Shown here one piece after another: positions 43,393 through 52,223 of a stretch of DNA of 64,000 nucleotides. The DNA is taken from contig OX595990.1 in assembly GCA_951394045.1 (NCBI GenBank), forward strand, positions 2,720,549-2,784,548, given 5' to 3'. The stretch's first letter is position 1. Every line of letters starts with the position of its first letter. Source of the stretch: Nitzschia sp. DOCU1. Lineage: Eukaryota > Bacillariophyta > Bacillariophyceae > Bacillariales > Bacillariaceae. Under the pieces are notes generated by a model. It had not been told where the DNA came from, ran no database searches, and worked only from the letters and a program-made list of their open reading frames with translations. Both the position numbers and the translations under genes were made by a program.

Positions 43393-43500
43393 AGCAAGTG
43401 CATCACAATTCTAGACGACTATTGCACCTCAGTCCATCATTTGGGGACGTGCGTTGTCTGCAATGCTGATGTAGCTCCTCTAGTCAACAAAAATCTCCTT
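43393..43500 (-). repeat. conserved 3' flank of PhyH copy E
   Basis: AAGCAAGTGCATCACAATTC, then CACCTCAGTCCATCATTTGG and TAGCTCCTCTAGTCAACAA, colinear with the flanks of copies A, C and D. Confidence 0.6.
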
Positions 43501-43520
43501 GTGACATCGTCGAAAATCTC

Positions 43521-44507
43521 CTACTTGTTGTTGCCAAAGTCTCTGCCCAGTTCTTGACAAGTTGATGTTAAGTCCGTACATTCTTCTGTCGTATTTGTCA
43601 GCGACACGGGATTTTTCCTTCTCACACATTGACCATCAGATGTCTCTTGAGCATAGGGACCACATTCCGCCAAAGTTCGATTTCTCCAGTTCACCTCATC
43701 GACAAACCAGTCATGCGAAAACGACAAGACCAAACAAGGACGATTTTGATTGGAATTGTTTGGTCCCCCACGATGTAAAACGCGAAAGTCCCAAATTACC
43801 ACGTCGCCAATATTGAGTGTAGGTGCCGTCGGTGTCTTCAACTGCTCGCTGGAGAATCGATGTGGTGGTGGCGCCCGAGTCAAAAAGTGGGACGAGGGAT
43901 AGAACTCCGTTGGGCCCATCTCGGCAGTGATATCAACTAATGGAATGACAACGGCAAGGATATGAGCTGTTTCATGTTTGTCCATATTGTGGTGGGGTAC
44001 ATCATGGTGCCATTCTTGTTGTCCAGCTCTAGGAGTAGATACAAGAAGCGAGTCGTCGAGATGGAGTTTGTCTTCTGTTGTGTGAAGGAGGCTCGGAACG
44101 ATTTGCATAAGCTTCTTGACTATTGGGTCGAAAGAAGGCTTCTTGATGGCAAGGGTATCCTTGGCAATATGGATCTCGTACCGTCCGGGGGAGCGCATAA
44201 CAATTTCTTGGAATCCCTGTTCTCTTCCGAGGGGAAGGGCATACACCCATTTTCCGTCATCGGATTGCCCAATATGGTCCGGGAATGCAGTATGGCCATT
44301 TTCGTATAGTTGGGAGAACACTGATTGGAAAATATCTTCATGAGCATTCAGCCACTCTTTCAGTTCGTCGCGAAAGAACTTGCGCATGACGACAAACCCA
44401 TTGGACTCGAACAAGTTTCGAGTCTTTTCGATCCTCGACGATGATTTGTCAGAATGCCCGAACGATACGAGCGCCAGGAATATTGATAGGAGCAGAGTTT
44501 GTTTCAT
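43521..44507 (-). CDS. PhyH-type 2-oxoglutarate/Fe(II) oxygenase (array copy E)
   Basis: Encodes 328 aa from the ATG at 44507. This start was chosen because it begins the signal peptide MKQTLLLSIFLALVSFGHSD shared with copies C and D; the frame itself opens further upstream. Conserved blocks are NGFVVMRKFFRDELKEW, SPGRYEIHIAKDTLAI, QEWHHDVPHHN (HxD), VDITAEMGPTEFYP, VLHRGGPNNSNQNRP and CGPYAQETSDGQCVRR. It has a unique 35-residue tail containing three Cys-rich turns (EECTDLTSTCQELG). It is divergent from the PHYLLO gene, with 356 bp between starts. Confidence 0.9.
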   Translation of the reverse strand: MKQTLLLSIFLALVSFGHSDKSSSRIEKTRNLFESNGFVVMRKFFRDELKEWLNAHEDIFQSVFSQLYENGHTAFPDHIGQSDDGKWVYALPLGREQGFQEIVMRSPGRYEIHIAKDTLAIKKPSFDPIVKKLMQIVPSLLHTTEDKLHLDDSLLVSTPRAGQQEWHHDVPHHNMDKHETAHILAVVIPLVDITAEMGPTEFYPSSHFLTRAPPPHRFSSEQLKTPTAPTLNIGDVVIWDFRVLHRGGPNNSNQNRPCLVLSFSHDWFVDEVNWRNRTLAECGPYAQETSDGQCVRRKNPVSLTNTTEECTDLTSTCQELGRDFGNNK

Positions 44508-44863
44508 CTTGTCTTGCTTGTCTTTCTGTGAGAAGTCTAGTCTACCAGGTGAGAGTGGAATGATCGTGACATGAAACGAGAGCAAGTTCGATTGGAGGTG
44601 TATGAAAAAATGAGGCAAAAATGGGAACCGCTCTGCGCGGATGGCGCGCCCTCCCAAAGTAACGGACAACGGTCATTTTTGACCAGATCGACCGAATCTC
44701 GTTCTTTCTGACGTCACATTCCACGTGGTTTCGCCGATCCAAAAATCTGATGGATGAAGAAGTTGAACTTTTGCTTCACTACACTTTCCTCTCTTGTGCA
44801 CCACCGGAACCACAATAGGCGAGGAGGATAGTGAATGGAGAGGATACCCTTAGCATTGGCAGA
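44508..44863. promoter_or_regulatory. divergent promoter of PhyH copy E and PHYLLO
   Basis: The 356 bp between the two starts hold the GACCAGATCGACC element (44681-44693), TGACGTCA (44709-44716) and a CACGTG E/G-box (44722-44727), all within 45 bp. Co-regulation of the two genes is possible but unproven. Confidence 0.5.
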
Positions 44864-47800
44864 ATGAAAACGAAAAAGACAATAGGTGGGAGGTTTGCCC
44901 CTATTGTGGTTGTCTTGGCGGGAATATCCTACTGGACGCATGCATTTAGTACAACGATCCCCCAGTTTCCAGCAACTTTTGGTGTCGACCGACCATCTGT
45001 CGCTCGAAGCGCTGCTTTCATTGATGGCGACGTGAACGGGTCTTCTACCCTTACGGTGAATGGTGCTTCTTCTGGCGCCGATCGACCTATCACTGCCTTT
45101 GAGATTGGACTTGTATCCTCGTACCACCTTCTCTATCCTGAATCGTTTCCAACTTCAACGACGCCTTTCGAGCAGAAACTTCCTCTTTCTTCTTGTTTGC
45201 AGCTCCTACGAAAAGCCATCAAGTCTTCCATCATAAGGCACGCTGGCAAACAATCTGCACTTGAACCTTCCAATACAATCCTCCGAATAGAGCAAAAGAT
45301 CTCCCACGTCATCGACCCGCTATGCTGGTTGCAGGCACAGAAGAAACTCAACATCCATCAGCAGTATCCGTCCCTGTACTTTGCGACTGCAGAGGGAACG
45401 CTGGAAGCTGCTGGTTTAGGATCAAGCCTGACGTATTCTGGTACTGCAGAAGATGACGAATATTGGAATATCGTAGAACGCCTCCCGCCTTCTTCGCACT
45501 TGTACGGTGGTCAACGCTTTGACGCCGAGTCTCCCATATCCGAAGAGTGGAAAGACTTTTCCAAGGGATTTTGGATGCTTCCAGCCGTTGAAATACGCAT
45601 AGAAAGGGCAGAAAACAATGTCGAGACGACCACCATTGCCGTTCATATTGTCAAGGACGGCGACAGTAGTTTCTTGCAGTCGGCGCGACGCGTTTTGGAC
45701 ATTTTGTCGGTATTAACCGACGATTCCACGTATATGTCACCACCCACGACGTTGCCGCCGATTCTGTCTCGAACTTCCAACTATGGCCCAAACTTGGACG
45801 GTCAAGAAATCTACGAGAAAGGGGTCACGGCGGCTCTTCAACACCTTGACAGGGCCGAATCTGGCCTCAAGAAGGTCGTTTTAGCACGAAGAATGGATCT
45901 CTCGTTTGCACGCCATGCGTCTGGAAATGTTGACGCGTTGGACGTGCTTCGCAAGTGGAAATTTGGGTCCCAACCGGGTGGGCACACGTTCTACTTGCAC
46001 CCTGGTGGAACATCCAGTGGAGAATTTTTCGGTTGCACTCCCGAACGCCTCTTTCGAGTTCGAAATGATAGTGTCCTGTCCGAAGCCTTAGCAGGCACGC
46101 GCCCACGAGGGTCGACCCACGACGCGGATGCTGCCCTAGCCCGTCAATTGTTTGAGTCGACCAAGGATCAAACGGAAAATCTCATTACTGGGAACTTTAT
46201 TCGAGATGCCATTAGCGAAATCGAGTCGGAGGGCTATCTTTGTACGCCGCCAAGTATAAACGGAACGGACGCTGTCGGGGGAGACTTCTTTGTGAGGCGA
46301 CTTCGGCATCTACAGCATATTTGCCAGCGATACGAATGCTCGGTGGCCCCTGACGCCAGGGTTGTTGACGCCACACGCAGGCTCCTCTCCAAGCTCCATC
46401 CAACACCGGCTGTTGGTGGCTATCCCAAAGCACCGGCCATGAAATTCATCCGGGAATACGAATCCGTAGGATTCGACCGAGGCTTTTACTCGGGTCCAGT
46501 GGGGTTTGTTGGTAGGGATGCCGCCGAGATTGTCGTTGCCATCCGCTCTGGACTCCTGACTAGAACGAGTGACCGGCCGAAGTTGAGTGTGTATGGGGGC
46601 GCGGGGATTGTTCCGGGTTCAACGGTTCAAGGCGAATGGGCCGAGACCGCCTATAAGCTGGCGGTGGTCTCTTCCATTTTCCCTCAGTCGCCAATTACTC
46701 TACAGAGTGCATCGACGCCAAACGTTGCCTGGGCGACCGCTTTTGTTGAGGAACTGATCCGAAATGGTGTCACGCAATTTTACATTTGTCCCGGATCGAG
46801 ATCAACTCCGCTCGTGGCCGCGATTGCCAAGGCGGTGCGATCTTACGTTGGTGTGGTCCAAGCAACAAGCATCCACGACGAACGAGGCGCCGGTTTCAGA
46901 GCAGTTGGCTATGGTCGGGGCTGTGGTCGACCCGCAGTTGTTGTGACATCAAGCGGCACAGCCGTTGCCAACCTCTATCCTGCGATTGTTGAGGCCGGCG
47001 TAGACGGCATTCCCATGATTGTTCTTACAGCAGATCGACCATATGAGAACCGCAACACTGGTGCAAATCAAGCAATCGATCAGGTCAAAATGTTTTCTGG
47101 GTCATATTTGAGGTGGTTCCGAGATTTTCTTCCGCCGTCTGACGATGTCCCTGTATCTGCGGCACTGGCGGATGCAGCTCATGGTGTCACGCTCTCCAAA
47201 ACGCTTCGTGGTCCTGTTCATCTAAACGTGCAATTCCGTGAAAACCTTGCTCCTGACGCTGGCCCCATTCGGAATGATGACAGGACGGGCGCAATCACAA
47301 AATATGATGCGATGCGCTTCACTGAGTCGCCTGGCTTTCAAACGTGGTCGCTTGGTGGAGGGCAATGGCAATTACGTTATACTCAAGAAATGAAACTGAG
47401 GTCCAGGGCCGTCAGCGACATTGGAAATCTGATAGCAAACTCAAAGAGGGGAATTATCGTCGTCGGGAACCTCAGAAAGTCATCGTCCGCGGAAGATATA
47501 TCACAAACAGTGGAGTTGATATCTTCCTTCGCCAGAACCATTGGGTTTCCGGTGTTTGCCAGTGCTTTGAGTGGTACTCTGAGATTTGAATCTGATTGTG
47601 TAGTTCCTTTTGCTGAGCACATCCTTCGCTGTCCAGTCATTCAAGATAACCTGCAGCCAGACCTGGTGTTGCAACTGGGCGCTCCGCTTGTTTCAACCGA
47701 AATTCCGAAGATCATCAAGGCTACAATGCGTGACGATCCTGTCAATCACGTTCTTGTCCACCCTCACCACTCCGATGAACGTGCAGACCCAGAGTTTACT

Positions 47801-50800
47801 GTGTCTCATAACGTCGACGCAGATATTGGAGCCTTTGTTACGGCACTTTCTGCCCTGTTTGACAAAGTTCACACATATCAAGTGGGTAGTGCCTTATCGC
47901 CACTTGTGGGGCTTGGACGTGTGCTGCAAGAGCAAATGCCCAGGATTGTCGAGGAGGCTGCGGGCGAGGTCAAGAACAAGGAAGGCGACGAAAAAAGCCT
48001 TAGCGAGCCTGAGCTATTCATGGCTATGTCAAAGCTTCTTTCTAGCTCTGGCACACCCGAATTGTCTCTTTTTCTCTCAAACTCTATGCCCATTCGTGAT
48101 GCGGAAGCCTTTCTTTATCCGGCGAGTGGATACGGCTCATACAACGGATGTTTGAAAGTCACCGGGGTCAACAGGGGTGCAAGTGGTATTGATGGGATAA
48201 TTGCCTCCGCTGCCGGATTTGCCGACGCAACCAAAAGAGCAACAACTCTTTTGATCGGTGACGTTGCAACTCTTCATGATCTTAATTCATTTCATGGTCT
48301 ACGCGGCAACTTGGCGGCGAACGACGCAAATGCTCACAAGCGATATCCCCTCACCTCCATCGTTTTGAACAATGATGGAGGTGGGATATTTTCGTTCTTA
48401 CCAATTTCGAACCATGGAGCCGATGTTTCGTTCGAGGAATTCTTTGGAACTCCAACCAATTCGTTCTCTTTCGAGAAAGGTGCACAAGCGTTTGGACTTT
48501 CGTACAACAAAGCATTTGATACCGCTTCTTTTGAGACCTACTACTCTTCCGCCTTGAGAAGTGGAGAAGATTCTTTGATTGAAGCCATCGTGCTACCGCG
48601 TGATCAAAACGTGCGTATTCACAAAGAAATTACCAGGCAGGTCAATGATTTTATCAATACATTTCTAGGCGGAAAGAATTCGCGGAAGAAAATGAATCAT
48701 CTCTCCCTAAAAACACACTGCGTTGTCAGCGACGCAAAAAATATCTTGAAGACGCTCGTATTCCTGCATGGGTGGATGGGCGACAAGTCGGATTGGGACG
48801 ATATTTCGGCTGGAGTCCTTCGGTACCTGGGCGAGGATTGGAGAATCGTTTCCGTAGATCTGCCTGGCCATGGTGAATCAGAACTTCAATATTCGTCGAC
48901 AATTCAGTCGGTACGCTCCTGTCTCCGGCTGGACAGCCCAGAAGAAGCGAATATGGAGGCATCGGGGTTGGGAATCGATTCAATGGCTGAAGCAGTACAC
49001 AAGACGCTCGAGGATTTTGGTCTCACAAAGATTGACGCCATTGCAGGTTACAGCCTTGGCGGAAGAGTGGCTCTGGCGATGAAGCGGTCCAGCCTTGTTG
49101 TGGAAACGACCAAAGCCACCACGGGCTTGATCTCGGAGGAGACCAAGATCGTCTTGCTTTCTACGTATCCAGGCGAGTTGCGGCCGGACGTAGACGAGGG
49201 AGGCGCCAAGGGGGGCAGACTACAGAAGGACGAAGAGCTGGCCTCAAAGATTACAGCCTTATCGGATCGAAGTGCCTTTCTATCAAATCAGGGTGCATCC
49301 GCGCTGGCTTGGTCAGATTTTTTGAACGGTTGGTACGATTCTCCCATCTGGGGATCTGTCAAGAAAAATACAAAATACGAAAAGCTCGTGGAAAGAAGAA
49401 GCGAATCTCTGTCTAGAAGGGGGAAGGATATCGCAGCCGTATTGCGAGAGTGCTCACCACCACGGTGTCGCAGTGATGATTGGAGAGGGGTCGAACCGTC
49501 AAACACCCTCGTTGTCGCTGGCTCACTCGACAAGAAATATTCCAATCTTGCAAGAGAATGGTTGGGCTTGGCGCCTAATCTCAATAGCCAAATCATTACA
49601 GAAGTGGGACACGCCTTGCTAGTTGAAGCCCCTGATCAAGTTTCGCTGGCCATATCCGATTTCCTTCGGACGGAGTTTACTGGCGAGTCCCGTGGCAGCG
49701 TCAGTTCGAAGGGCAAGCAGGATGAAAGCAAACTTCTTGAAATGGACTTGGAAGGCATTTCGGGCTTTGCCTCCAATCTGGCCACTGACGCGCTTGAGAG
49801 CTCGTGCAACCTCGAGTCGTGTACTACCGTTGCCTCACTCGACTATGAAAGATTTGTCATTGACTTTTCGGATGAGCGGAATCGTAAATCGGGAGTTTCT
49901 GGAATCGGATGGGGCCAAAAGGCCGAAGCCCGCGACACTACCAAGCAGCGTAAGGGACTTATCATTCAGGTAATGTCGGCTGATGGGTTGTATGTTGGAG
50001 TCGGTGAGGTTAGCCCACTGGAAGGGCTCCACGACGAGTCGTTAGAAGAAGCGGAGCTGCAGCTGCAAGAAATCGCCCAGAAAATCTCCAACATCAGATC
50101 CGAGAGCGCTTTTTCCTTTGACGCGGCGCGGGTCTTGTCGCTGGACGGATCGCTAGGACTTCATCTGGACCGGCTTACGGATTCTATTGGTGTAGATACT
50201 TTGTACAAGAGTGTACGGTCCGGGCTTGAGATGACTTTTCTTTCCCTTGCATCTCAAGTGATGCACTCTCCCTTGCACCAGGCTTTACTGGAATCTTCAC
50301 CTGCCGCATACAGAGCACCAAAAGCAGGAGCCACGCTTGCGTTGAATGGTCTCATTACAAGAGGCAGCGCCCCAGCGCAAATTGCCCTGGACCAGGTGTC
50401 AGGTCAACGCACTAGGCCTGTTCAATATGAATCGTGGAAGGTCAAGGTTGGCCACCAAAGTGCATACGATGACGCCATGGCGATTTCCTATGCGTACCAA
50501 GTCGCGACTTCCAACGCTAGAGAGACGACGGAAGGCAAGATCCGAGCAGATGCGAATCGGGGTTTCAACGAGACCACTGCAATAAATTTTGCCAACATTC
50601 TCAAAGGGGTCGACAGCGACGCTTTTAGCAGGCTAGAGTATGTGGAGGAACCTTTGGAAAAGCAGGGATTGGTCGCGTCACAATGGACCCTGGCCAGGCA
50701 AATCCGAGCGCTCGAGGAGTGGCACGAAGCCTCTGGTATCCAATACTCTTTGGATGAGAGTATATCCGATTTGGCAGAATTTCATGGTTATGATCTTGAT

Positions 50801-51874
50801 GCGATGAAGATGGATTTGAAGGAAAACCTCAGTGGCACGAAAGGTTGCGCTGCGTTGGTTCTCAAACCATCACTACTTGGGCTAGAACTATCTCTGGGCT
50901 TGGCTCGGTTTGCACGAAAGGATCTTGGTATCGGTGCCGTCTTCACATCTTCTTTTGATTCTGGTGTCGGACTAGCATTTGCTTCCTTTCTTGCTGGTCT
51001 CTCCGACACCTCGCCGGCAGCCAATACCGCAAAGCAATATTCACACGGGCTAGGAACATTCAGCCTTCTTGCGGATGACTGTATTTCTCCTTCTTTCGGA
51101 TCATACGTGAACCAAGAGGGAAAGCTTAACGTGGCATCGCTCTCTCGTGCATTCTACGGTCTCGGATTGGACGAAATTCGATGTCTCGCCATTGATCCAC
51201 TACCATCTCCCCAGCTCTCTTCGCAGGTTCGACCTGTAGGAAGCAACGAAGGCAAAGCGTTTCTGCGGGCTAATATTGAATCAGATGAATTTGAAGCTTC
51301 TACGGCAACGAGTAGCGATGGTCGCGAAATCAACGTTGTGGCATCCCTGCCCTTACCATTTTCAGCCGAAGTGGCCTGTGCTAGATTCACGGATCTTCCC
51401 CAGCAACCACGGTGGTCCCCTTGGATCAGCTCTGTTGCCTACGTCGACGCGAGAAGTGAAACAGAATGGACGCTCCGTGTTCGAGGCGTCAATTTTCGGT
51501 GGCGCGCGAAAAGCAGTCTCCTCAAAGAGCCCTACCTCGGAATTCGTTGGGAGTCCGTCAGCGGTCTCAAGAATACGGGTGCCGTTGAATTCATCCCCAC
51601 AGACTATTCGACGTGCCTGATGAAGGTGCAAATCGCATTTGTTACGCCGCGTATACTGTCTCCGCTCTTCCAAGGCACATCCGTCTTTTTCGAAGACTTT
51701 TTGCGAAACAAGGTCCTCAAGTGGTCGTTGGAAATGTTTCGCGACGTGGTGAAGGGCGACATTTGTATTGAAAGTGGCGACTTAGAACTGGGAGATGCGC
51801 TTTTCGGCGCTGTGGAAGGAAAGGCGAACGCTATTGAAGCTACCTTTTCCAATCCCATAGACAAGGATGGCTAG
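44864..51874 (+). CDS. PHYLLO: PHYLLO-type MenF-MenD-MenH-MenC fusion with C-terminal SRPBCC domain
   Basis: Intronless, 2336 aa. The ATG at 44864 begins a leader (IVVVLAGISYWTHAF-ST) with the diatom plastid motif ending in Phe. Isochorismate synthase (MenF, ~315-615) is complete: VVLARR, LAGTRPRG, LHPTPAVGGYP, VAIRSGL, YGGAGIVPGS. MenD (~618-1267) has ICPGSRSTPL, HDERGAGF and the thiamine-diphosphate region FHGLRGN...NNDGGGIFSFLP. A MenH-like hydrolase (~1275-1602) has LVFLHGWMG, GYSLGG and VGHALLVEAP. MenC, the o-succinylbenzoate synthase (~1655-2105), has WKVKVG, RADANRGF, VEEPLE, LDES and LKPSLLG. An SRPBCC/START-like domain (~2152-2309; SLPLPFSAEVACARFTDLPQ) ends the protein. It supplies the early steps of phylloquinone synthesis in the plastid. 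Land-plant PHYLLO is F-D-C-H as I recall, so the order here differs. Confidence 0.93.
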   Translation: MKTKKTIGGRFAPIVVVLAGISYWTHAFSTTIPQFPATFGVDRPSVARSAAFIDGDVNGSSTLTVNGASSGADRPITAFEIGLVSSYHLLYPESFPTSTTPFEQKLPLSSCLQLLRKAIKSSIIRHAGKQSALEPSNTILRIEQKISHVIDPLCWLQAQKKLNIHQQYPSLYFATAEGTLEAAGLGSSLTYSGTAEDDEYWNIVERLPPSSHLYGGQRFDAESPISEEWKDFSKGFWMLPAVEIRIERAENNVETTTIAVHIVKDGDSSFLQSARRVLDILSVLTDDSTYMSPPTTLPPILSRTSNYGPNLDGQEIYEKGVTAALQHLDRAESGLKKVVLARRMDLSFARHASGNVDALDVLRKWKFGSQPGGHTFYLHPGGTSSGEFFGCTPERLFRVRNDSVLSEALAGTRPRGSTHDADAALARQLFESTKDQTENLITGNFIRDAISEIESEGYLCTPPSINGTDAVGGDFFVRRLRHLQHICQRYECSVAPDARVVDATRRLLSKLHPTPAVGGYPKAPAMKFIREYESVGFDRGFYSGPVGFVGRDAAEIVVAIRSGLLTRTSDRPKLSVYGGAGIVPGSTVQGEWAETAYKLAVVSSIFPQSPITLQSASTPNVAWATAFVEELIRNGVTQFYICPGSRSTPLVAAIAKAVRSYVGVVQATSIHDERGAGFRAVGYGRGCGRPAVVVTSSGTAVANLYPAIVEAGVDGIPMIVLTADRPYENRNTGANQAIDQVKMFSGSYLRWFRDFLPPSDDVPVSAALADAAHGVTLSKTLRGPVHLNVQFRENLAPDAGPIRNDDRTGAITKYDAMRFTESPGFQTWSLGGGQWQLRYTQEMKLRSRAVSDIGNLIANSKRGIIVVGNLRKSSSAEDISQTVELISSFARTIGFPVFASALSGTLRFESDCVVPFAEHILRCPVIQDNLQPDLVLQLGAPLVSTEIPKIIKATMRDDPVNHVLVHPHHSDERADPEFTVSHNVDADIGAFVTALSALFDKVHTYQVGSALSPLVGLGRVLQEQMPRIVEEAAGEVKNKEGDEKSLSEPELFMAMSKLLSSSGTPELSLFLSNSMPIRDAEAFLYPASGYGSYNGCLKVTGVNRGASGIDGIIASAAGFADATKRATTLLIGDVATLHDLNSFHGLRGNLAANDANAHKRYPLTSIVLNNDGGGIFSFLPISNHGADVSFEEFFGTPTNSFSFEKGAQAFGLSYNKAFDTASFETYYSSALRSGEDSLIEAIVLPRDQNVRIHKEITRQVNDFINTFLGGKNSRKKMNHLSLKTHCVVSDAKNILKTLVFLHGWMGDKSDWDDISAGVLRYLGEDWRIVSVDLPGHGESELQYSSTIQSVRSCLRLDSPEEANMEASGLGIDSMAEAVHKTLEDFGLTKIDAIAGYSLGGRVALAMKRSSLVVETTKATTGLISEETKIVLLSTYPGELRPDVDEGGAKGGRLQKDEELASKITALSDRSAFLSNQGASALAWSDFLNGWYDSPIWGSVKKNTKYEKLVERRSESLSRRGKDIAAVLRECSPPRCRSDDWRGVEPSNTLVVAGSLDKKYSNLAREWLGLAPNLNSQIITEVGHALLVEAPDQVSLAISDFLRTEFTGESRGSVSSKGKQDESKLLEMDLEGISGFASNLATDALESSCNLESCTTVASLDYERFVIDFSDERNRKSGVSGIGWGQKAEARDTTKQRKGLIIQVMSADGLYVGVGEVSPLEGLHDESLEEAELQLQEIAQKISNIRSESAFSFDAARVLSLDGSLGLHLDRLTDSIGVDTLYKSVRSGLEMTFLSLASQVMHSPLHQALLESSPAAYRAPKAGATLALNGLITRGSAPAQIALDQVSGQRTRPVQYESWKVKVGHQSAYDDAMAISYAYQVATSNARETTEGKIRADANRGFNETTAINFANILKGVDSDAFSRLEYVEEPLEKQGLVASQWTLARQIRALEEWHEASGIQYSLDESISDLAEFHGYDLDAMKMDLKENLSGTKGCAALVLKPSLLGLELSLGLARFARKDLGIGAVFTSSFDSGVGLAFASFLAGLSDTSPAANTAKQYSHGLGTFSLLADDCISPSFGSYVNQEGKLNVASLSRAFYGLGLDEIRCLAIDPLPSPQLSSQVRPVGSNEGKAFLRANIESDEFEASTATSSDGREINVVASLPLPFSAEVACARFTDLPQQPRWSPWISSVAYVDARSETEWTLRVRGVNFRWRAKSSLLKEPYLGIRWESVSGLKNTGAVEFIPTDYSTCLMKVQIAFVTPRILSPLFQGTSVFFEDFLRNKVLKWSLEMFRDVVKGDICIESGDLELGDALFGAVEGKANAIEATFSNPIDKDG

Positions 51875-52143
51875 TCGACACTGCTATTGGATACCGATGA
51901 CAATGAGCTACTACGAAGTTGAAAAGGGAAATGCAGGGTTGACGATTGACTGAGGCGACAACGACAAGGAACTAGATGCAGCTGCTGCCATCGCTCCTGA
52001 CAAGCCTCTAAGGTCTTCGTGCCGATATCATCATGATAATCTTCTTTCAAGGACTCGATCGTCTCCGCCAAGGAATTGCGCTTCTCTTGAGCAGCCTTGA
52101 TGTCTAGAAATACCTTCGTGACATCAACACGAGACGGGGGCAC
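51871..52143 (-). pseudogene. possible decayed duplicate of a 3' exon
   Basis: Open frame of 90 codons without an ATG (GTG at 52143), ending 4 bp inside the PHYLLO gene. It reads DIKAAQEKRNSLAETIESLKEDY, a coiled-coil segment loosely like the end of the gene directly upstream (SNEKLDFLEEGTSDYESAMV). A 27-bp direct repeat links the two regions. Best read as a relic of a tandem duplication; it could also be a real short exon. Confidence 0.35.
51952..51978. repeat. 27-bp direct repeat, copy 1
   Basis: Identical over 27 bases to 52193-52219, 241 bp away. Begins GAGGCGACAACG and ends ACTAGATG. Confidence 0.85.
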
Positions 52144-52192
52144 CAGATGCTGGACCAGTTGACTGTCTCCGTGTGCTTCGACGTGCCACGAA

Positions 52193-52219
52193 GAGGCGAC
52201 AACGACAAGGAACTAGATG
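52193..52219. repeat. 27-bp direct repeat, copy 2
   Basis: Identical to 51952-51978. It lies just downstream of the stop codon (52224) of the triple-repeat gene. Confidence 0.85.
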
Positions 52220-52223
52220 ATTT

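Larger units (their letters stand above)
43045..43520. other. spacer between array copies D and E
   Basis: Contains the upstream element of copy D (43234-43246), the 16-bp palindrome at 43339-43354, and the 3' flank of copy E. No gene. Confidence 0.5.

Noticed and set aside
43521..44669. Longer N terminus for PhyH copy E (start near 44669)
   Set aside because: The extra 54 residues precede the signal peptide shared with copies C and D and would bury it; they include the promoter-like region.
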